From the NCBI GenBank assembly GCA_903835005.1, contig CAILLK010000027.1:43119-107118 (forward strand): 64,000 nucleotides of DNA. Direction: 5' to 3'. A program made the position numbers and the translations under genes. Under the pieces are notes generated by a model. It saw only the letters and a program-made list of their open reading frames with translations. It did not search any database and was not told the DNA's origin. Shown here one piece after another: positions 18,989 to 27,668 of the stretch. This DNA is from an uncultured Bacteroidota bacterium (GTDB lineage: Bacteria > Bacteroidota > Bacteroidia > Chitinophagales > Chitinophagaceae). The first letter of the stretch is position 1. Every line of letters begins with the position of its first letter.

Positions 18989-19115
18989 GGTTTCAACCGT
19001 GGGTAAAATAAAACGCATGATATATAACCGTTTCAACGGTTTATTATTGAATGATAAATGGTTAAAACCGTTACTGAAATTTTTGATTTTAAGCCCACGG
19101 TTGAAACCGTGGGCT
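18989..19115. repeat. REP/BIME-like palindromic element
   Basis: GGTTTCAACCGTGGG at 18989-19003 is the exact reverse complement of 19094-19108. The right end is itself a perfect hairpin: AGCCCACGG, loop TTGAAA, CCGTGGGCT (19092-19115). A third small hairpin, AACCGT-TTCA-ACGGTT, sits at 19026-19041, and GGTTAAAACCGTT follows. This inverted pair of GTTTCAACCGTGGG-type palindromes is the layout of REP doublets mobilised by RAYT (REP-associated tyrosine) transposases. No RAYT gene is visible in the window. Confidence 0.75.
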
Positions 19116-19230
19116 ATGTGGGCTAAATAAATTCCTAAGTTGTTTTAACTGGCATAATCAATAAGTTACTCTAATGACCTTATCAATTTAGTTTTAGTAA
19201 ACCATTCTATCACTTCTTCCTGTTTTTACT

Positions 19231-19238
19231 TAATTTTG
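19231..19238 (+). promoter_or_regulatory. -7 promoter box (TAATTTTG) of the IscA-type gene
   Basis: TAATTTTG matches the Bacteroidota TAnnTTTG consensus 18 nt before the ATG at 19257. It shows that a TTG at 19236 in frame with the gene overlaps the promoter and cannot be the start. Confidence 0.55.
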
Positions 19239-19256
19239 CATAAAAAAGGATATAAC

Positions 19257-19601
19257 ATGGAAACTTTAGTGAGCACACCGGTGAAACTGACTGATAGCGC
19301 TGTGGCAGAAGTAAAAAGACTGATGCGTGAGCCGGGTTTTGACGCCAGCCAGTATCTCAGGTTGGGTGTAAAAGGTGGTGGTTGTTCTGGCATGACATAT
19401 GTGCTGGGTTTTGATAAGCAGGAGGAAGATGATGAAATGTTTGCAATAGATGGTGTGCCGGTAGTGATGAAAAATTCTCATGGTATGTATCTGTTTGAGA
19501 TGACTGTTGATTTCTCTGACGGACTGAATGCCCGTGGCTTTGTTTTTAATAACCCTAATGCCAGCACCACTTGTGGTTGCGGCAGTTCGTTTGGTGTGTA
19601 A
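19257..19601 (+). CDS. Iron-sulfur cluster assembly protein, IscA/SufA/ErpA type
   Basis: 114 residues from METLVSTPVKL. The three cluster-binding cysteines are present: one in KGGGCSGMTY and two in the C-terminal TTCGCGSSFGV. The LTDSAVAEVKRLM start and the FDDG-like core (VDFSDGLNARGFVFNNPNA) are typical of A-type carriers. The protein accepts and passes Fe-S clusters to apo-enzymes in the cytosol. No suf or isc genes are adjacent, so it is an orphan A-type carrier here. The sequence does not decide between IscA, SufA and ErpA roles. Confidence 0.93.
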   Translation: METLVSTPVKLTDSAVAEVKRLMREPGFDASQYLRLGVKGGGCSGMTYVLGFDKQEEDDEMFAIDGVPVVMKNSHGMYLFEMTVDFSDGLNARGFVFNNPNASTTCGCGSSFGV

Positions 19602-20294
19602 CGCTGTATTCAGATTATTGTACTCGTGGTTTAAAAATGTGCAATAATAGGTTTCATGCAAATACGCAATTGAAATAATTGATAATTAGCATATTGTAAA
19701 AATTGAGCCCGCTAATCCATCAATTACTTCAATGCCAGCCTGTATTCGGGCAGGGACAAATATTTGCGGATGGGTATAGTTTTGGTGGTGAAGTTTTCTT
19801 ATACATATAATTAATTATTAACTATTATCTTCATCTTAAAATTGAGTATTTTCTGTAAAACACTTCCTTTTTACTTCCTCTTTTCTGAAAAAAAACACAT
19901 CTTTTTATTGAATGTATCTCATTGCACATTTCGGTCCCGGTTTAGAATTTGTTTTTTGGGAATTTGAGGTGCATATCCCATTTTCTGAAAATAAGTAAAA
20001 ATGATCAGGCTGATAGCTGAAACCCGCAATAGTGGATAGTATAAAAAAAATTCCGGTTATCTCATATGCTCTCATTATATCCCATTATCATTCTATCAGA
20101 TTATAATTTTATTAAAATATAATACATTAATAAGTTAATAAATTAGTATTTAAGTTGCGATTTTGTGTCAAAAGCTATTGAAATTAATCATTTAGTTTCA
20201 GGAACAGGGTATAATGTAAAAAACATTGAAATAAATATTATTTATAAAATAATGATTATCAATTTTAATGCTCAGTATTTATAATTAAAAACAG

Positions 20295-20364
20295 GGTATA
20301 AAAAGGTATAAAAAGGTATAAAAAGGTATAAAAAGGTATAAAAAGGTATAAAAAGGTATAAAAG
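20295..20364 (+). repeat. Seven perfect copies of a 10-bp repeat, GGTATAAAAA (last base differs)
   Basis: Seven head-to-tail copies of GGTATAAAAA start at 20295, 20305 and so on to 20355; only the final base of the last copy differs (G). A-tracts recur every 10 bp, about one helical turn, so the array should be intrinsically curved. It lies in the 1.2-kb gene-free region. Confidence 0.95.
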
Positions 20365-20753
20365 TTTATACTTGGGTATAATGTATATTGGAACCAAACC
20401 TATTTGCAGGCAGGTTTGGGAAAGATCATTCTTCGGCAACTAAGGATGCCAATAAAATTGTTTCATAGTTGAATAAGTGCGTATTTTTGGTTAGATTTGG
20501 CACGAAGGTAAATTGAATAGTTGGAAATTCCTAATTATTTAGCAAATTTATTTGTGTCACCTATATTAGATTTGTGACTGTAGTTGTTTTTGAGACCTTG
20601 CTGCGGTCTCCCTATTTCAGCATTTTGTCTTGATTATTCAAACGGAGACTTGGTTAAAATTGAATAATAATTCGTTCGTTGCAAATGCATTGCCAAAGCA
20701 TTCGCATTATAAATGCGGATGAGAGGGCTTCGGAAGTGAGGCTCGCACAGACA

Positions 20754-20788
20754 TATAAATAGAGCCTGATTGAAAGGCCCTGTTTATA
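20754..20788 (-). terminator. Hairpin downstream of the split NHL gene, possible terminator
   Basis: TATAAATAGAGCCT and AGGCCCTGTTTATA form a 14-bp stem with one mismatch and one G-U pair around the loop GATTGAA. It lies about 20 bp after the minus-strand stop at 20809. No strong T-run follows, so termination is uncertain. Confidence 0.45.
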
Positions 20789-20808
20789 TAAAATACTGGA
20801 AACAAAAT

Positions 20809-23577
20809 TTATTTACCTATAATTATTTTACCAGTCTGGGTGATACCGTTGGTGATGACCTGGTACATGTAGATACCAGGTGTGTAACTAACTACATTGA
20901 AACTGGTGGCATCCGTATTATTTACCACTTGCTCATCCATCAATCTGCCGGTAACATCCATAAGCTTTATGGTAACCTGGCCCGATGAAGGGAAGGTGAA
21001 ATAAACCTTCATAGATGCAGGGTTGGGGTATACACTTATTTTCTGCGGGCCATTATTAATATCCTGGGTTACAGGAGTAATTGGTGCACCACTTTTACGC
21101 GCACCGTTGCCATCCTGATTATTATGACCATAAAAGCAGGCTGGCAGGCCGAGGCTATGTGTGATTACATTTTGATAAAATGTACTGTTTACATTGCCTA
21201 ATGTGGGAGGTGGGCTACCTGCAGCGTTTGCATTATAAGCTGTCCATTGGGTTGGGTCGCCGAGATCTGCAGCAGTTGAGCCTGTGAATACATATTTCTG
21301 ATTGGCGTTAGGATTTATTTCTACCGGACCGCCAATATTGCCAATGCCAGGAGGAATAGATACAAAACATTGAGAATAATCGGGAGCATAACCTAAACCA
21401 TGATAAAACGGAGGTGCAACCGGATAGGCTGTTGTGCAGCCGGGACAACGCACCTGGAAAGCATCTTCTTCTGCAAGGGCTATAGTATTTTCCCAGTCTG
21501 ATGCAGGGACATATACTGTTGTGCCAGTATCGCTACAGATATTATTTCCCGTATTTTCGGCAGCAGTAAACCGCTCCAAAACAGATGAACTGCCTGTGCC
21601 TGCAATACTATTGACGGGTATCCAGAATACAGCATTTACGGTATCGATATAGAATGTATCGGGCAGATTGTAACAATTATTATCACCATTATAAATCACA
21701 ATACGGCTGCCAACAGGTACTGATTTCCAGATACTATTGTAAGGCAACCGGTAATGACCTTTAGTAACACCTGTGGCCAGGCAGCCTGCAGTATCAAAAT
21801 TATCAGCATTATCGTCAATTATCCAGCCGCTTACATCTACAAACGGCGAATAATCATTGCCACTGTTGGCCACAATCATTTCGGCATATTCGCAATTGCC
21901 TGTACCTCCATTGCCATCGGACGGTGGACCTTGTGATATTTCAGTAACCGCTAAAACGCCGGAAGGGCTGTTTGCCGGGGAAATGACATTATAGTTAAAA
22001 TAAGCCAAAGCCTTGCCTGTGGCATCATCTAGCTGCCGGAAACAAAGTCTCTCAGCCTGCATCTGGCTGAAATCTACACCCTTTTTTAAAAATCCTGCTA
22101 CCTCCACATAATATCTCGACCCGCTATCTATGTGAATACTATCTAGTTGCATAGTACGGGTGCCATCAAAGGTTATTGATTTTTCGGAAGCATTCCTGGA
22201 GATATAGGTGCCAAAACCACCAGCACCCTGCCAGATATCATAGAGATCACCGAGGTACATTTTGTAGTAACTATAATTGGAAAGTGTGCTCGCACCCTGC
22301 GACGGAGTTAGCGTGAACTGATTGATCATCTGCAAACTTACGGCCCTGACATTGGAAACATTTCCGATTGTAAGAACATGTGGTGGAGGTGGAATAGGAC
22401 CCGAAACAAAAAGATCATTGGTATTGATGGTAGCCATATTATTATTATCAAGACACCACTGAGCAGGATCTGTAACAGGAGATGGATTTATAGTAAGACC
22501 ATATGTCGGATCACCTGTCAGATTGTGTCCATCATCAATGTAAGACAGGAAGCAGACATCCAAATAAAGCTGTCCGCCATAAAGATAACTATAGGGCACA
22601 GGAGTTCCTGAATAATGAGTCGGATTTGGTGGAGTATATGTATAAGTATAGATGGCACTGGCTCCCGGTGATATAGTGTCAATCGCAACTAATCCAATTT
22701 CATGGCCCAATGATTCAGCTATTCCACTAAATGTGCCGTGAGCTGTTGTCCAATCTGCAGGCCAGGATTCGCCGGAACCACCGGTTGTCCAATAAGTAAT
22801 TAAATCAACATCTGCAGGGCTAACCTCACAACCTACATTCCGCACTTTGACATACAGGTTATTTGTACTACTCGGTCCTGCATATTGAGGGCCCTGAGAA
22901 TTGAAATTGCTAAAACCATCGGGGGCGATCCTATTCCAGATATCAGGCCCTGCAAATATGTTATCTGGGTATCCATTATAACTCATTTGAGTATTAGGTT
23001 CATCATACATATCGTAGTGAGAATCGCGCGTGGCTAGATCATAGCTTGAGGTGATAAAAGTTGTAACCACTTCACGTGTGGCCTGGCAACCGCTTCCTAA
23101 ATCTGAAACAGTTAAATTAAAATGTGCAAAATTGGAAGAATAATAAGTAACTGAAGGTATTGTTAAGTACATACCTGTTACGGTCGGATTCTGCCAATCA
23201 TAATGGTTTAATTCCGCTACATTTGAATTACCCCACAATACAGTATGTGGAGGATTCCAATATTCAACCGGGGCCCAATTATAAGAAAACGAACCGGTTC
23301 CACCGGTAACTGTAACTGAATAAGTAGGTACCACCAATGGATAATCGGCCGCCATAAACCCAGGGGCGCAACGGGTATTTATATCTACATCGGTTATAAC
23401 TGGTGAGGGCGCTACTGAAAGCGTAATTACATTGCTGGTGCCGGTGGGCACGCCGCACACGCTGTTTATGGCATTTGTGGGGAGTATGGCTTTGCAATAG
23501 ATAGCATCGCCATTGGCGGCAGTAGCATCTACGAAAGTTGGACCTGTAGCCAGCGGGGAGCTACTACCTGTTTTGTA
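20809..23577 (-). CDS. C-terminal part of an NHL-repeat/T9SS surface protein, separated from its N-terminus by one in-frame TGA
   Basis: The frame is open from 23577 to the stop at 20809 and is in exactly the same frame as the gene segment at 23578-24777; one TGA (23578-23580) lies between them. A reinitiated product could start at the GTG at 23460 (883 residues). Content: Ig-like SNVITLSVAPSPVITDV modules, a large central region with CGDT-like cysteines that resembles lamin-tail/Ig surface modules (SGWIIDDNADNFD, VGSRIVIYNGDN), and a T9SS type A C-terminus (ISVYPNPASMKVYF, GIYMYQVITNGITQTGKIIIGK). Inference: a disrupted gene, now perhaps non-functional because this half lacks a signal peptide. 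A sequencing error remains possible. Confidence 0.75.
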   Translation of the reverse strand, partial: YKTGSSSPLATGPTFVDATAANGDAIYCKAILPTNAINSVCGVPTGTSNVITLSVAPSPVITDVDINTRCAPGFMAADYPLVVPTYSVTVTGGTGSFSYNWAPVEYWNPPHTVLWGNSNVAELNHYDWQNPTVTGMYLTIPSVTYYSSNFAHFNLTVSDLGSGCQATREVVTTFITSSYDLATRDSHYDMYDEPNTQMSYNGYPDNIFAGPDIWNRIAPDGFSNFNSQGPQYAGPSSTNNLYVKVRNVGCEVSPADVDLITYWTTGGSGESWPADWTTAHGTFSGIAESLGHEIGLVAIDTISPGASAIYTYTYTPPNPTHYSGTPVPYSYLYGGQLYLDVCFLSYIDDGHNLTGDPTYGLTINPSPVTDPAQWCLDNNNMATINTNDLFVSGPIPPPPHVLTIGNVSNVRAVSLQMINQFTLTPSQGASTLSNYSYYKMYLGDLYDIWQGAGGFGTYISRNASEKSITFDGTRTMQLDSIHIDSGSRYYVEVAGFLKKGVDFSQMQAERLCFRQLDDATGKALAYFNYNVISPANSPSGVLAVTEISQGPPSDGNGGTGNCEYAEMIVANSGNDYSPFVDVSGWIIDDNADNFDTAGCLATGVTKGHYRLPYNSIWKSVPVGSRIVIYNGDNNCYNLPDTFYIDTVNAVFWIPVNSIAGTGSSSVLERFTAAENTGNNICSDTGTTVYVPASDWENTIALAEEDAFQVRCPGCTTAYPVAPPFYHGLGYAPDYSQCFVSIPPGIGNIGGPVEINPNANQKYVFTGSTAADLGDPTQWTAYNANAAGSPPPTLGNVNSTFYQNVITHSLGLPACFYGHNNQDGNGARKSGAPITPVTQDINNGPQKISVYPNPASMKVYFTFPSSGQVTIKLMDVTGRLMDEQVVNNTDATSFNVVSYTPGIYMYQVITNGITQTGKIIIGK

Positions 23578-23580
23578 TCA
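23578..23580 (-). other. In-frame TGA joining two halves of one gene
   Basis: On the minus strand the codons read S-P-T-Y-T-TGA-Y-K-T-G-S-S-S-P-L-A. Ig-like modules of this type normally have a tryptophan here (YxWYKxG), and TGG to TGA is a single-base change. Both sides are open in the same frame for about 400 and 920 codons. Confidence 0.85.
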
Positions 23581-24777
23581 GGTATAGGTGGGAGAGCAGC
23601 CTGAAGATATGCCTGTTGCAGTGAACGTGATGGGTGTGCCGGAACAAATGCTGGTGGTACTGGCTGATATGGAAACGGAAACGGTGGCAGAGCAGATAAT
23701 GCGTACCTTATTATACAGAACATCTGATTCATATATATTTCCGCAAGCATCAATGGCAAGACCATTTGGCCCCATGGATGATGCAGTTGCCGCAACTCCT
23801 TCACCTGTTAAAGATCCGTTCCCTGCGAATGTGTGGATGATACCCAAAGAATTTACAACTCTTATTCCGTAACTATCGTCAGACACATATATATTTCCAA
23901 TATTATCTGCCTTAACATCCGCTGCAAATTGTATTTCTGCACCCGTTGCTGGGCCACCATCTCCACTAAACCCACCAATATGATTGCCACAAAAAGGATT
24001 TATGGTGCCTGTTATTACTGACCTGATCTGCGCATTTTCGTAATCGGCTATATAGAAATTACCAAATGGATCAAAACATAAACCAAGTGGATTATACATT
24101 TCTGCCAATATCGCTGGCCCACCATTACCGTAAAATCCGGGAAGGCCGTTACCTGCAAATGTGTAGATATATCCGGAACTCACTTTGCGTACCCTTGAAT
24201 CACCAAAAGTAGAAACATATACATTTTCAGATGCGTCAACGCATATACCATATGGCCAAGGAAGACCGGCAGAAGTTGCAGGACCATAATCGCCACTATA
24301 TGTACTACTTCCATTACCGGCAACTGTGCTGATGATGCCCGAAGTATTCACCATTCTCACAGCGTTAGCACCCTGATCTGCAATATAAATATTCCCCACA
24401 GCATCTGAAACCAAACATCCTGATAAAATGAGTTTAGCATCTGTAGCCTGACCGCCATCGCCGCTGTATCCTGAAGAACCTTCAATACCGGCAAACCGGG
24501 TAATGATACCCGTGGCTGCATCTACTTTTCTTACGGAATGATCGAGATCGCCAATAAACAAATTGCCGAAAGGGTCAATGGTAATAAATCCAGCACCTAG
24601 AAAAAAAGTTGCAGCAGTAGCAGGCCCGCCGTCGCCACTCTCTCCCATATCACCTGTACCAGCTACAGTATAGATATTTTGTGCGTTTACTGATTGCGAA
24701 GCGGCAAATAAAATTGCAAAGAGATATGCCCGAAAGCTGTATCCAAATTGATGCAAATAAAATAATTTTTGTTTCAT
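23578..24777 (-). CDS. N-terminal part of an NHL-repeat secreted protein (truncated by an in-frame TGA)
   Basis: 399 residues. A signal peptide (hydrophobic stretch ending SQSVNAQ) is followed by about six NHL/SMP-30-like propeller blades, each with IxTVAGNG, YSGDGGPAT-A, DxxGNxYIAD and VRxV phrases. After the propeller comes the start of an Ig-like module with CSGTPITFTATG, ending at SPTYT before TGA. Beta-propellers like this bind proteins or glycans; no enzyme motif is seen. It is the first of three NHL genes in a row and the most diverged. Without the C-terminal half the product lacks the sorting domain and would stay periplasmic. The ancestral product was about 1322 residues. Confidence 0.8.
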   Translation of the reverse strand: MKQKLFYLHQFGYSFRAYLFAILFAASQSVNAQNIYTVAGTGDMGESGDGGPATAATFFLGAGFITIDPFGNLFIGDLDHSVRKVDAATGIITRFAGIEGSSGYSGDGGQATDAKLILSGCLVSDAVGNIYIADQGANAVRMVNTSGIISTVAGNGSSTYSGDYGPATSAGLPWPYGICVDASENVYVSTFGDSRVRKVSSGYIYTFAGNGLPGFYGNGGPAILAEMYNPLGLCFDPFGNFYIADYENAQIRSVITGTINPFCGNHIGGFSGDGGPATGAEIQFAADVKADNIGNIYVSDDSYGIRVVNSLGIIHTFAGNGSLTGEGVAATASSMGPNGLAIDACGNIYESDVLYNKVRIICSATVSVSISASTTSICSGTPITFTATGISSGCSPTYT

Positions 24778-24807
24778 TTTTTTATTATTTGTTTTAGTTA
24801 AGAAAAA

Positions 24808-26151
24808 TTATTGTTTTACGAATTTTGTAATTATAGTATCATTTAATTTGACGAAATAAGTACCTGGCAGGAAACCATCTATATTGATAACTACCTGTTG
24901 TATGTGATTTGATAATGATTCATTAAACACCATCTTTCCCAATGCATTCAAAATAACCACTTTGGCAATACGTTCATCTGAACTGATTATAATTATATTG
25001 TTTGCGGGATTGGGATATATAGAATTGCCATTGCTACGAATAATAGTACTTAAACCAGCTAAAGCCATAGAAGTATCTACTTTGCGTACAACAAAATTGT
25101 AAACATCGCCAAAAAAGAAGGTGCCATATTTATCAACCGCCATACCTCCGGGCTGGTCAATATTTGCATAAATAGCCAACCCTCCATCTCCCGAATATCC
25201 ATTGGTACCGTCGCCAGCCACTGTTGAAATAATACCTAATGTATCAATTTTACGAATTAAATTATTGCTAAGGTCGGCAACATACATTCCTATTTTATTG
25301 ATTCCTATTGATACAGGTGTGCTTAATTTGGCCATAGTTGCGGGTCCGCCATCGCCGGAATAACCTCCAGTGCCATTGCCCACAACTGTTGTAATAAAAC
25401 CAAAAGTATCTAATTTGCGAATCACATTATTCCAACTATCGGCTATAAAAAGGCTGCCGGTATCATCAATGGCAATTCCAGTTAGCCCGAACAATTCAGC
25501 ATCAGTCGCAGCACCACCATCACCAGAATAACCATGCACACCTGTTCCCACAACGGTTGTAATAAAACCCGATAAATCTACTTTTCGTATCACATCATTT
25601 GAAAAATCAGCTATGTACAGATTGCCTTTCCTATCACATGCGGTTGAACGAGGTTCATTTAGTTTTGCATTAGTAGCAGGTGCACCATCGCCACCATAAC
25701 TCCCAAAAAGAGTGAAAGTACCTGCAACGGTTTTGATAATGCCAGCTTTATCAATAACCCTTACAAGATTATTCCCAAGATCAGCGAAATAAATATTACC
25801 AGCTTTATCAAGCGAAAGCCCTCCCGGGCTGTTCAATGTAGCATCGGTTGCTGGCCCACCATCACCGCTATAACCTCTACCTCCATTACCGGCTATAGTA
25901 GTAATAACACCCGCTGTATCTACTTTTTGTATTACATCGTTATCTCCATCGGCTATATAGAGGTTTCCGAAAGTATCCAGCGCTACAGAATTTGGATTTT
26001 GCAATACCGCTGCAGTTGCCGGGCCACCCACACCTGAGTAGCCACCCACACCAACCGTACCGGCTACCCGATGGATGATTTGTGCGTGAGTAGGCTGAAT
26101 TACTAAAATAGTTATTATTAAAATAAATAATAATATTAATTTGTTTTTCAT
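24808..26151 (-). CDS. NHL-repeat T9SS-exported protein, copy B
   Basis: 447 residues. A signal peptide ends at PTHAQ. Then about six NHL blades with the recurring phrases GNGGRGYSGDGGPAT, DxxGNLYIAD and NNVIRKVDT form a six-bladed propeller. The T9SS type A C-terminal domain is complete (SIYPNPANNIIIIS, ILNALGKMVF, LPGTYFVKLNDTIITKFVKQ). It is a close paralogue of 26349-27668, with the N-terminal ~100 residues nearly identical. Function unknown; a surface binding propeller is the safest statement. The 30 bp between its stop and the next gene match the region just downstream of the paralogue, showing that the duplicated unit included the spacer. Confidence 0.88.
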   Translation of the reverse strand: MKNKLILLFILIITILVIQPTHAQIIHRVAGTVGVGGYSGVGGPATAAVLQNPNSVALDTFGNLYIADGDNDVIQKVDTAGVITTIAGNGGRGYSGDGGPATDATLNSPGGLSLDKAGNIYFADLGNNLVRVIDKAGIIKTVAGTFTLFGSYGGDGAPATNAKLNEPRSTACDRKGNLYIADFSNDVIRKVDLSGFITTVVGTGVHGYSGDGGAATDAELFGLTGIAIDDTGSLFIADSWNNVIRKLDTFGFITTVVGNGTGGYSGDGGPATMAKLSTPVSIGINKIGMYVADLSNNLIRKIDTLGIISTVAGDGTNGYSGDGGLAIYANIDQPGGMAVDKYGTFFFGDVYNFVVRKVDTSMALAGLSTIIRSNGNSIYPNPANNIIIISSDERIAKVVILNALGKMVFNESLSNHIQQVVINIDGFLPGTYFVKLNDTIITKFVKQ

Positions 26152-26224
26152 AAAAATTGTCTGAACCGCTGATTAAACTGATTTATGGATTTCGCTGATA
26201 ACAGCAGGATAATAAATATTCTGT

Positions 26225-26348
26225 TCATTGACAGATACCACTACAACTATTAAAGCTGCCAGCAGACCCGTCCGCATAACATCCGAGAGGGAATATTCTC
26301 TTTTCTGTTTGTTTCATTTTTTTATTATTTGTATTGGTTAAGAAAAAA
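26225..26348 (-). pseudogene. Remnant of a duplicated gene start between the two NHL paralogues
   Basis: Just after the stop of copy C (26349), the minus strand shows the same spacer plus start as that between copy B and the split gene: TTAACC/TTAACT, AAATAATAAAAAA, then ATGAAACAAA. Here the ATG (26315-26317) is followed by unrelated sequence and a TGA after 30 codons (26225). It marks the breakpoint where a duplicated gene lost its body. A real 30-residue peptide cannot be excluded but has no support. Confidence 0.6.
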
Positions 26349-27668
26349 TTATTGTTTTATGAATTTTGAAATTTGGATACCATTCACTTTTATTAAATAT
26401 ACGCCACTAGGGAAATCGGCAACGTTTATGTGTAGCTGCAAAACGCCAGCCCTTGTGAAAGAATATATGGTTCGACCTATATCATCAATAATTTCCAATG
26501 CAGTAATGGCATCATGTGAAACGATAGTTAATTCAGTAGTTGCCGGATCAGGAAAAACACTCAAATTATCGGATTTAAACACAGAAATTATCCCCGCTAA
26601 GACATGGGAAGTATCTATTTTACGAACTACATAATCGTAAACATCCCCAAAATAAAAGTTACCATATTTATCAACGGCCATACCTCCAGGATGATTGAGC
26701 CTTGCATTAATGGCCATACCACCATCGCCCGAATACCCGTTGATACCGTCACCTGCTACTGTAGAAATAATGCCTGATGTGTTTATCTTACGGATTACAC
26801 TGTTACCATAATCAGCAATATACATTCCCTGATTATTGATACCGATTGACCACGGGTAATTAAGCTGCGCTGCCGTTGCCGGACCTCCATCACCAGCATA
26901 ACCGCCAAAGCCACTACCCGCTATGGTGGTAATAATACCGAAAGTATCTACTTTGCGAATCACATTATTGTGAGTGTCTGCTATAAACAGGTTCCCGATT
27001 GTATCGGTTGCGAGGCCATTAGGTCCTAATAATTGAGCGTCGGTAGCCGGTCCCTCATCACCGGTGTAGCCATGAATACCATTGCCAGCAAAAGTGGTTA
27101 TAACCCCAAAATCATTTACTTTCCTAATTACATCATTATTTTGATCAGTTATAAACAAATTCCCTTTGCAGTCTACTGCAGTTTCGAACGGCCAGTTCAG
27201 CTTAGCACTTGTGGCTTGTCCACCATCGCCGGTGTACCCCGCAATACGATTTCCAGCGATGGTTTTGATAATACCCGCCGCATTAATGACTCGGATTATA
27301 TTATTGCCATTATCGGCAAAGTAAATATTACCAGCCATGTCTAATGATAAACCCGTTGGACTATTCAGTGTAGCATTGGTTGCTGGGCCACCATCACCAC
27401 TATAACCTCTCCCACCATTGCCGGCTATGGTGGTGATAATACCCGCTGTATCTACTTTTTGTATTACATCGTTATCTCCATCGGCTATATAGAGGTTTCC
27501 GAAAGTATCCAGCGCCACTGATTGAGGATTTTGTATTACGGCGGCTGTGGCAGGGCCACCTACACCTGAGTAGCCGCCCACACCAACCGTACCGGCTACC
27601 CGATGGATGATTTGTGCGTGGGCTGTGCAGGTGATGAGGAGTAAAAGTGTGGTGAGGATTAGTTTCAT
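26349..27668 (-). CDS. NHL-repeat T9SS-exported protein, copy C
   Basis: 439 residues, signal peptide ending at CTAHAQ, about six NHL blades and a T9SS type A C-terminus (LSVFPDPATTELTIVS, FPSGVYLIKVNGIQISKFIKQ). Copy B shares 75 consecutive identical bases (27441-27515 here, 25909-25983 there) and further long identical runs near the 5' end, whereas the C-terminal domains are clearly diverged. This points to duplication followed by gene conversion of the 5' half, or selection on the first blades. A near-consensus -7 box TACCTTTA lies about 60 bp upstream. Function as for copy B: secreted or surface propeller, ligand unknown. Confidence 0.88.
   Translation of the reverse strand: MKLILTTLLLLITCTAHAQIIHRVAGTVGVGGYSGVGGPATAAVIQNPQSVALDTFGNLYIADGDNDVIQKVDTAGIITTIAGNGGRGYSGDGGPATNATLNSPTGLSLDMAGNIYFADNGNNIIRVINAAGIIKTIAGNRIAGYTGDGGQATSAKLNWPFETAVDCKGNLFITDQNNDVIRKVNDFGVITTFAGNGIHGYTGDEGPATDAQLLGPNGLATDTIGNLFIADTHNNVIRKVDTFGIITTIAGSGFGGYAGDGGPATAAQLNYPWSIGINNQGMYIADYGNSVIRKINTSGIISTVAGDGINGYSGDGGMAINARLNHPGGMAVDKYGNFYFGDVYDYVVRKIDTSHVLAGIISVFKSDNLSVFPDPATTELTIVSHDAITALEIIDDIGRTIYSFTRAGVLQLHINVADFPSGVYLIKVNGIQISKFIKQ

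Larger units (their letters stand above)
18885..19256. other. Gene-free spacer with REP-like element and IscA promoter
   Basis: The 372 bp between the lipoprotein and the IscA-type gene are dominated by the palindromic element at 18989-19115 and, close to the IscA gene, by a TAnnTTTG promoter box. I see no coding region. The frame spanning 18690-19130 is a shadow. Confidence 0.7.
19602..20808. other. 1.2-kb gene-free, AT-rich region
   Basis: No frame longer than chance is seen on either strand. Contents: a very AT-rich first half; two GGGTATAATGT-like phrases (around 20206 and 20374); the decamer array at 20295-20364; an 8-bp inverted repeat CCAAACCT/AGGTTTGG (20394-20419); GAGACC/GGTCTC (20592-20610); CGCATT-ATA-AATGCG (around 20704-20718); and a hairpin at 20754-20788. 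It looks like debris of small palindromic elements rather than a lost gene. A structural or small-RNA role is possible but untested. Confidence 0.6.

Noticed and set aside
18690..19130. 146-codon plus-strand frame
   Set aside because: Runs antisense through the lipoprotein gene and then into the REP-like palindromes; no domain or promoter supports it.
20295..20364. CRISPR-like or origin iteron array
   Set aside because: The decamer units are contiguous without spacers. No dnaA boxes or replication genes are nearby, so an origin claim has no support.
23578..23580. Selenocysteine insertion at the TGA
   Set aside because: The expected residue is the Ig-module tryptophan, not a redox site, and no SECIS-like hairpin is evident just after the codon.
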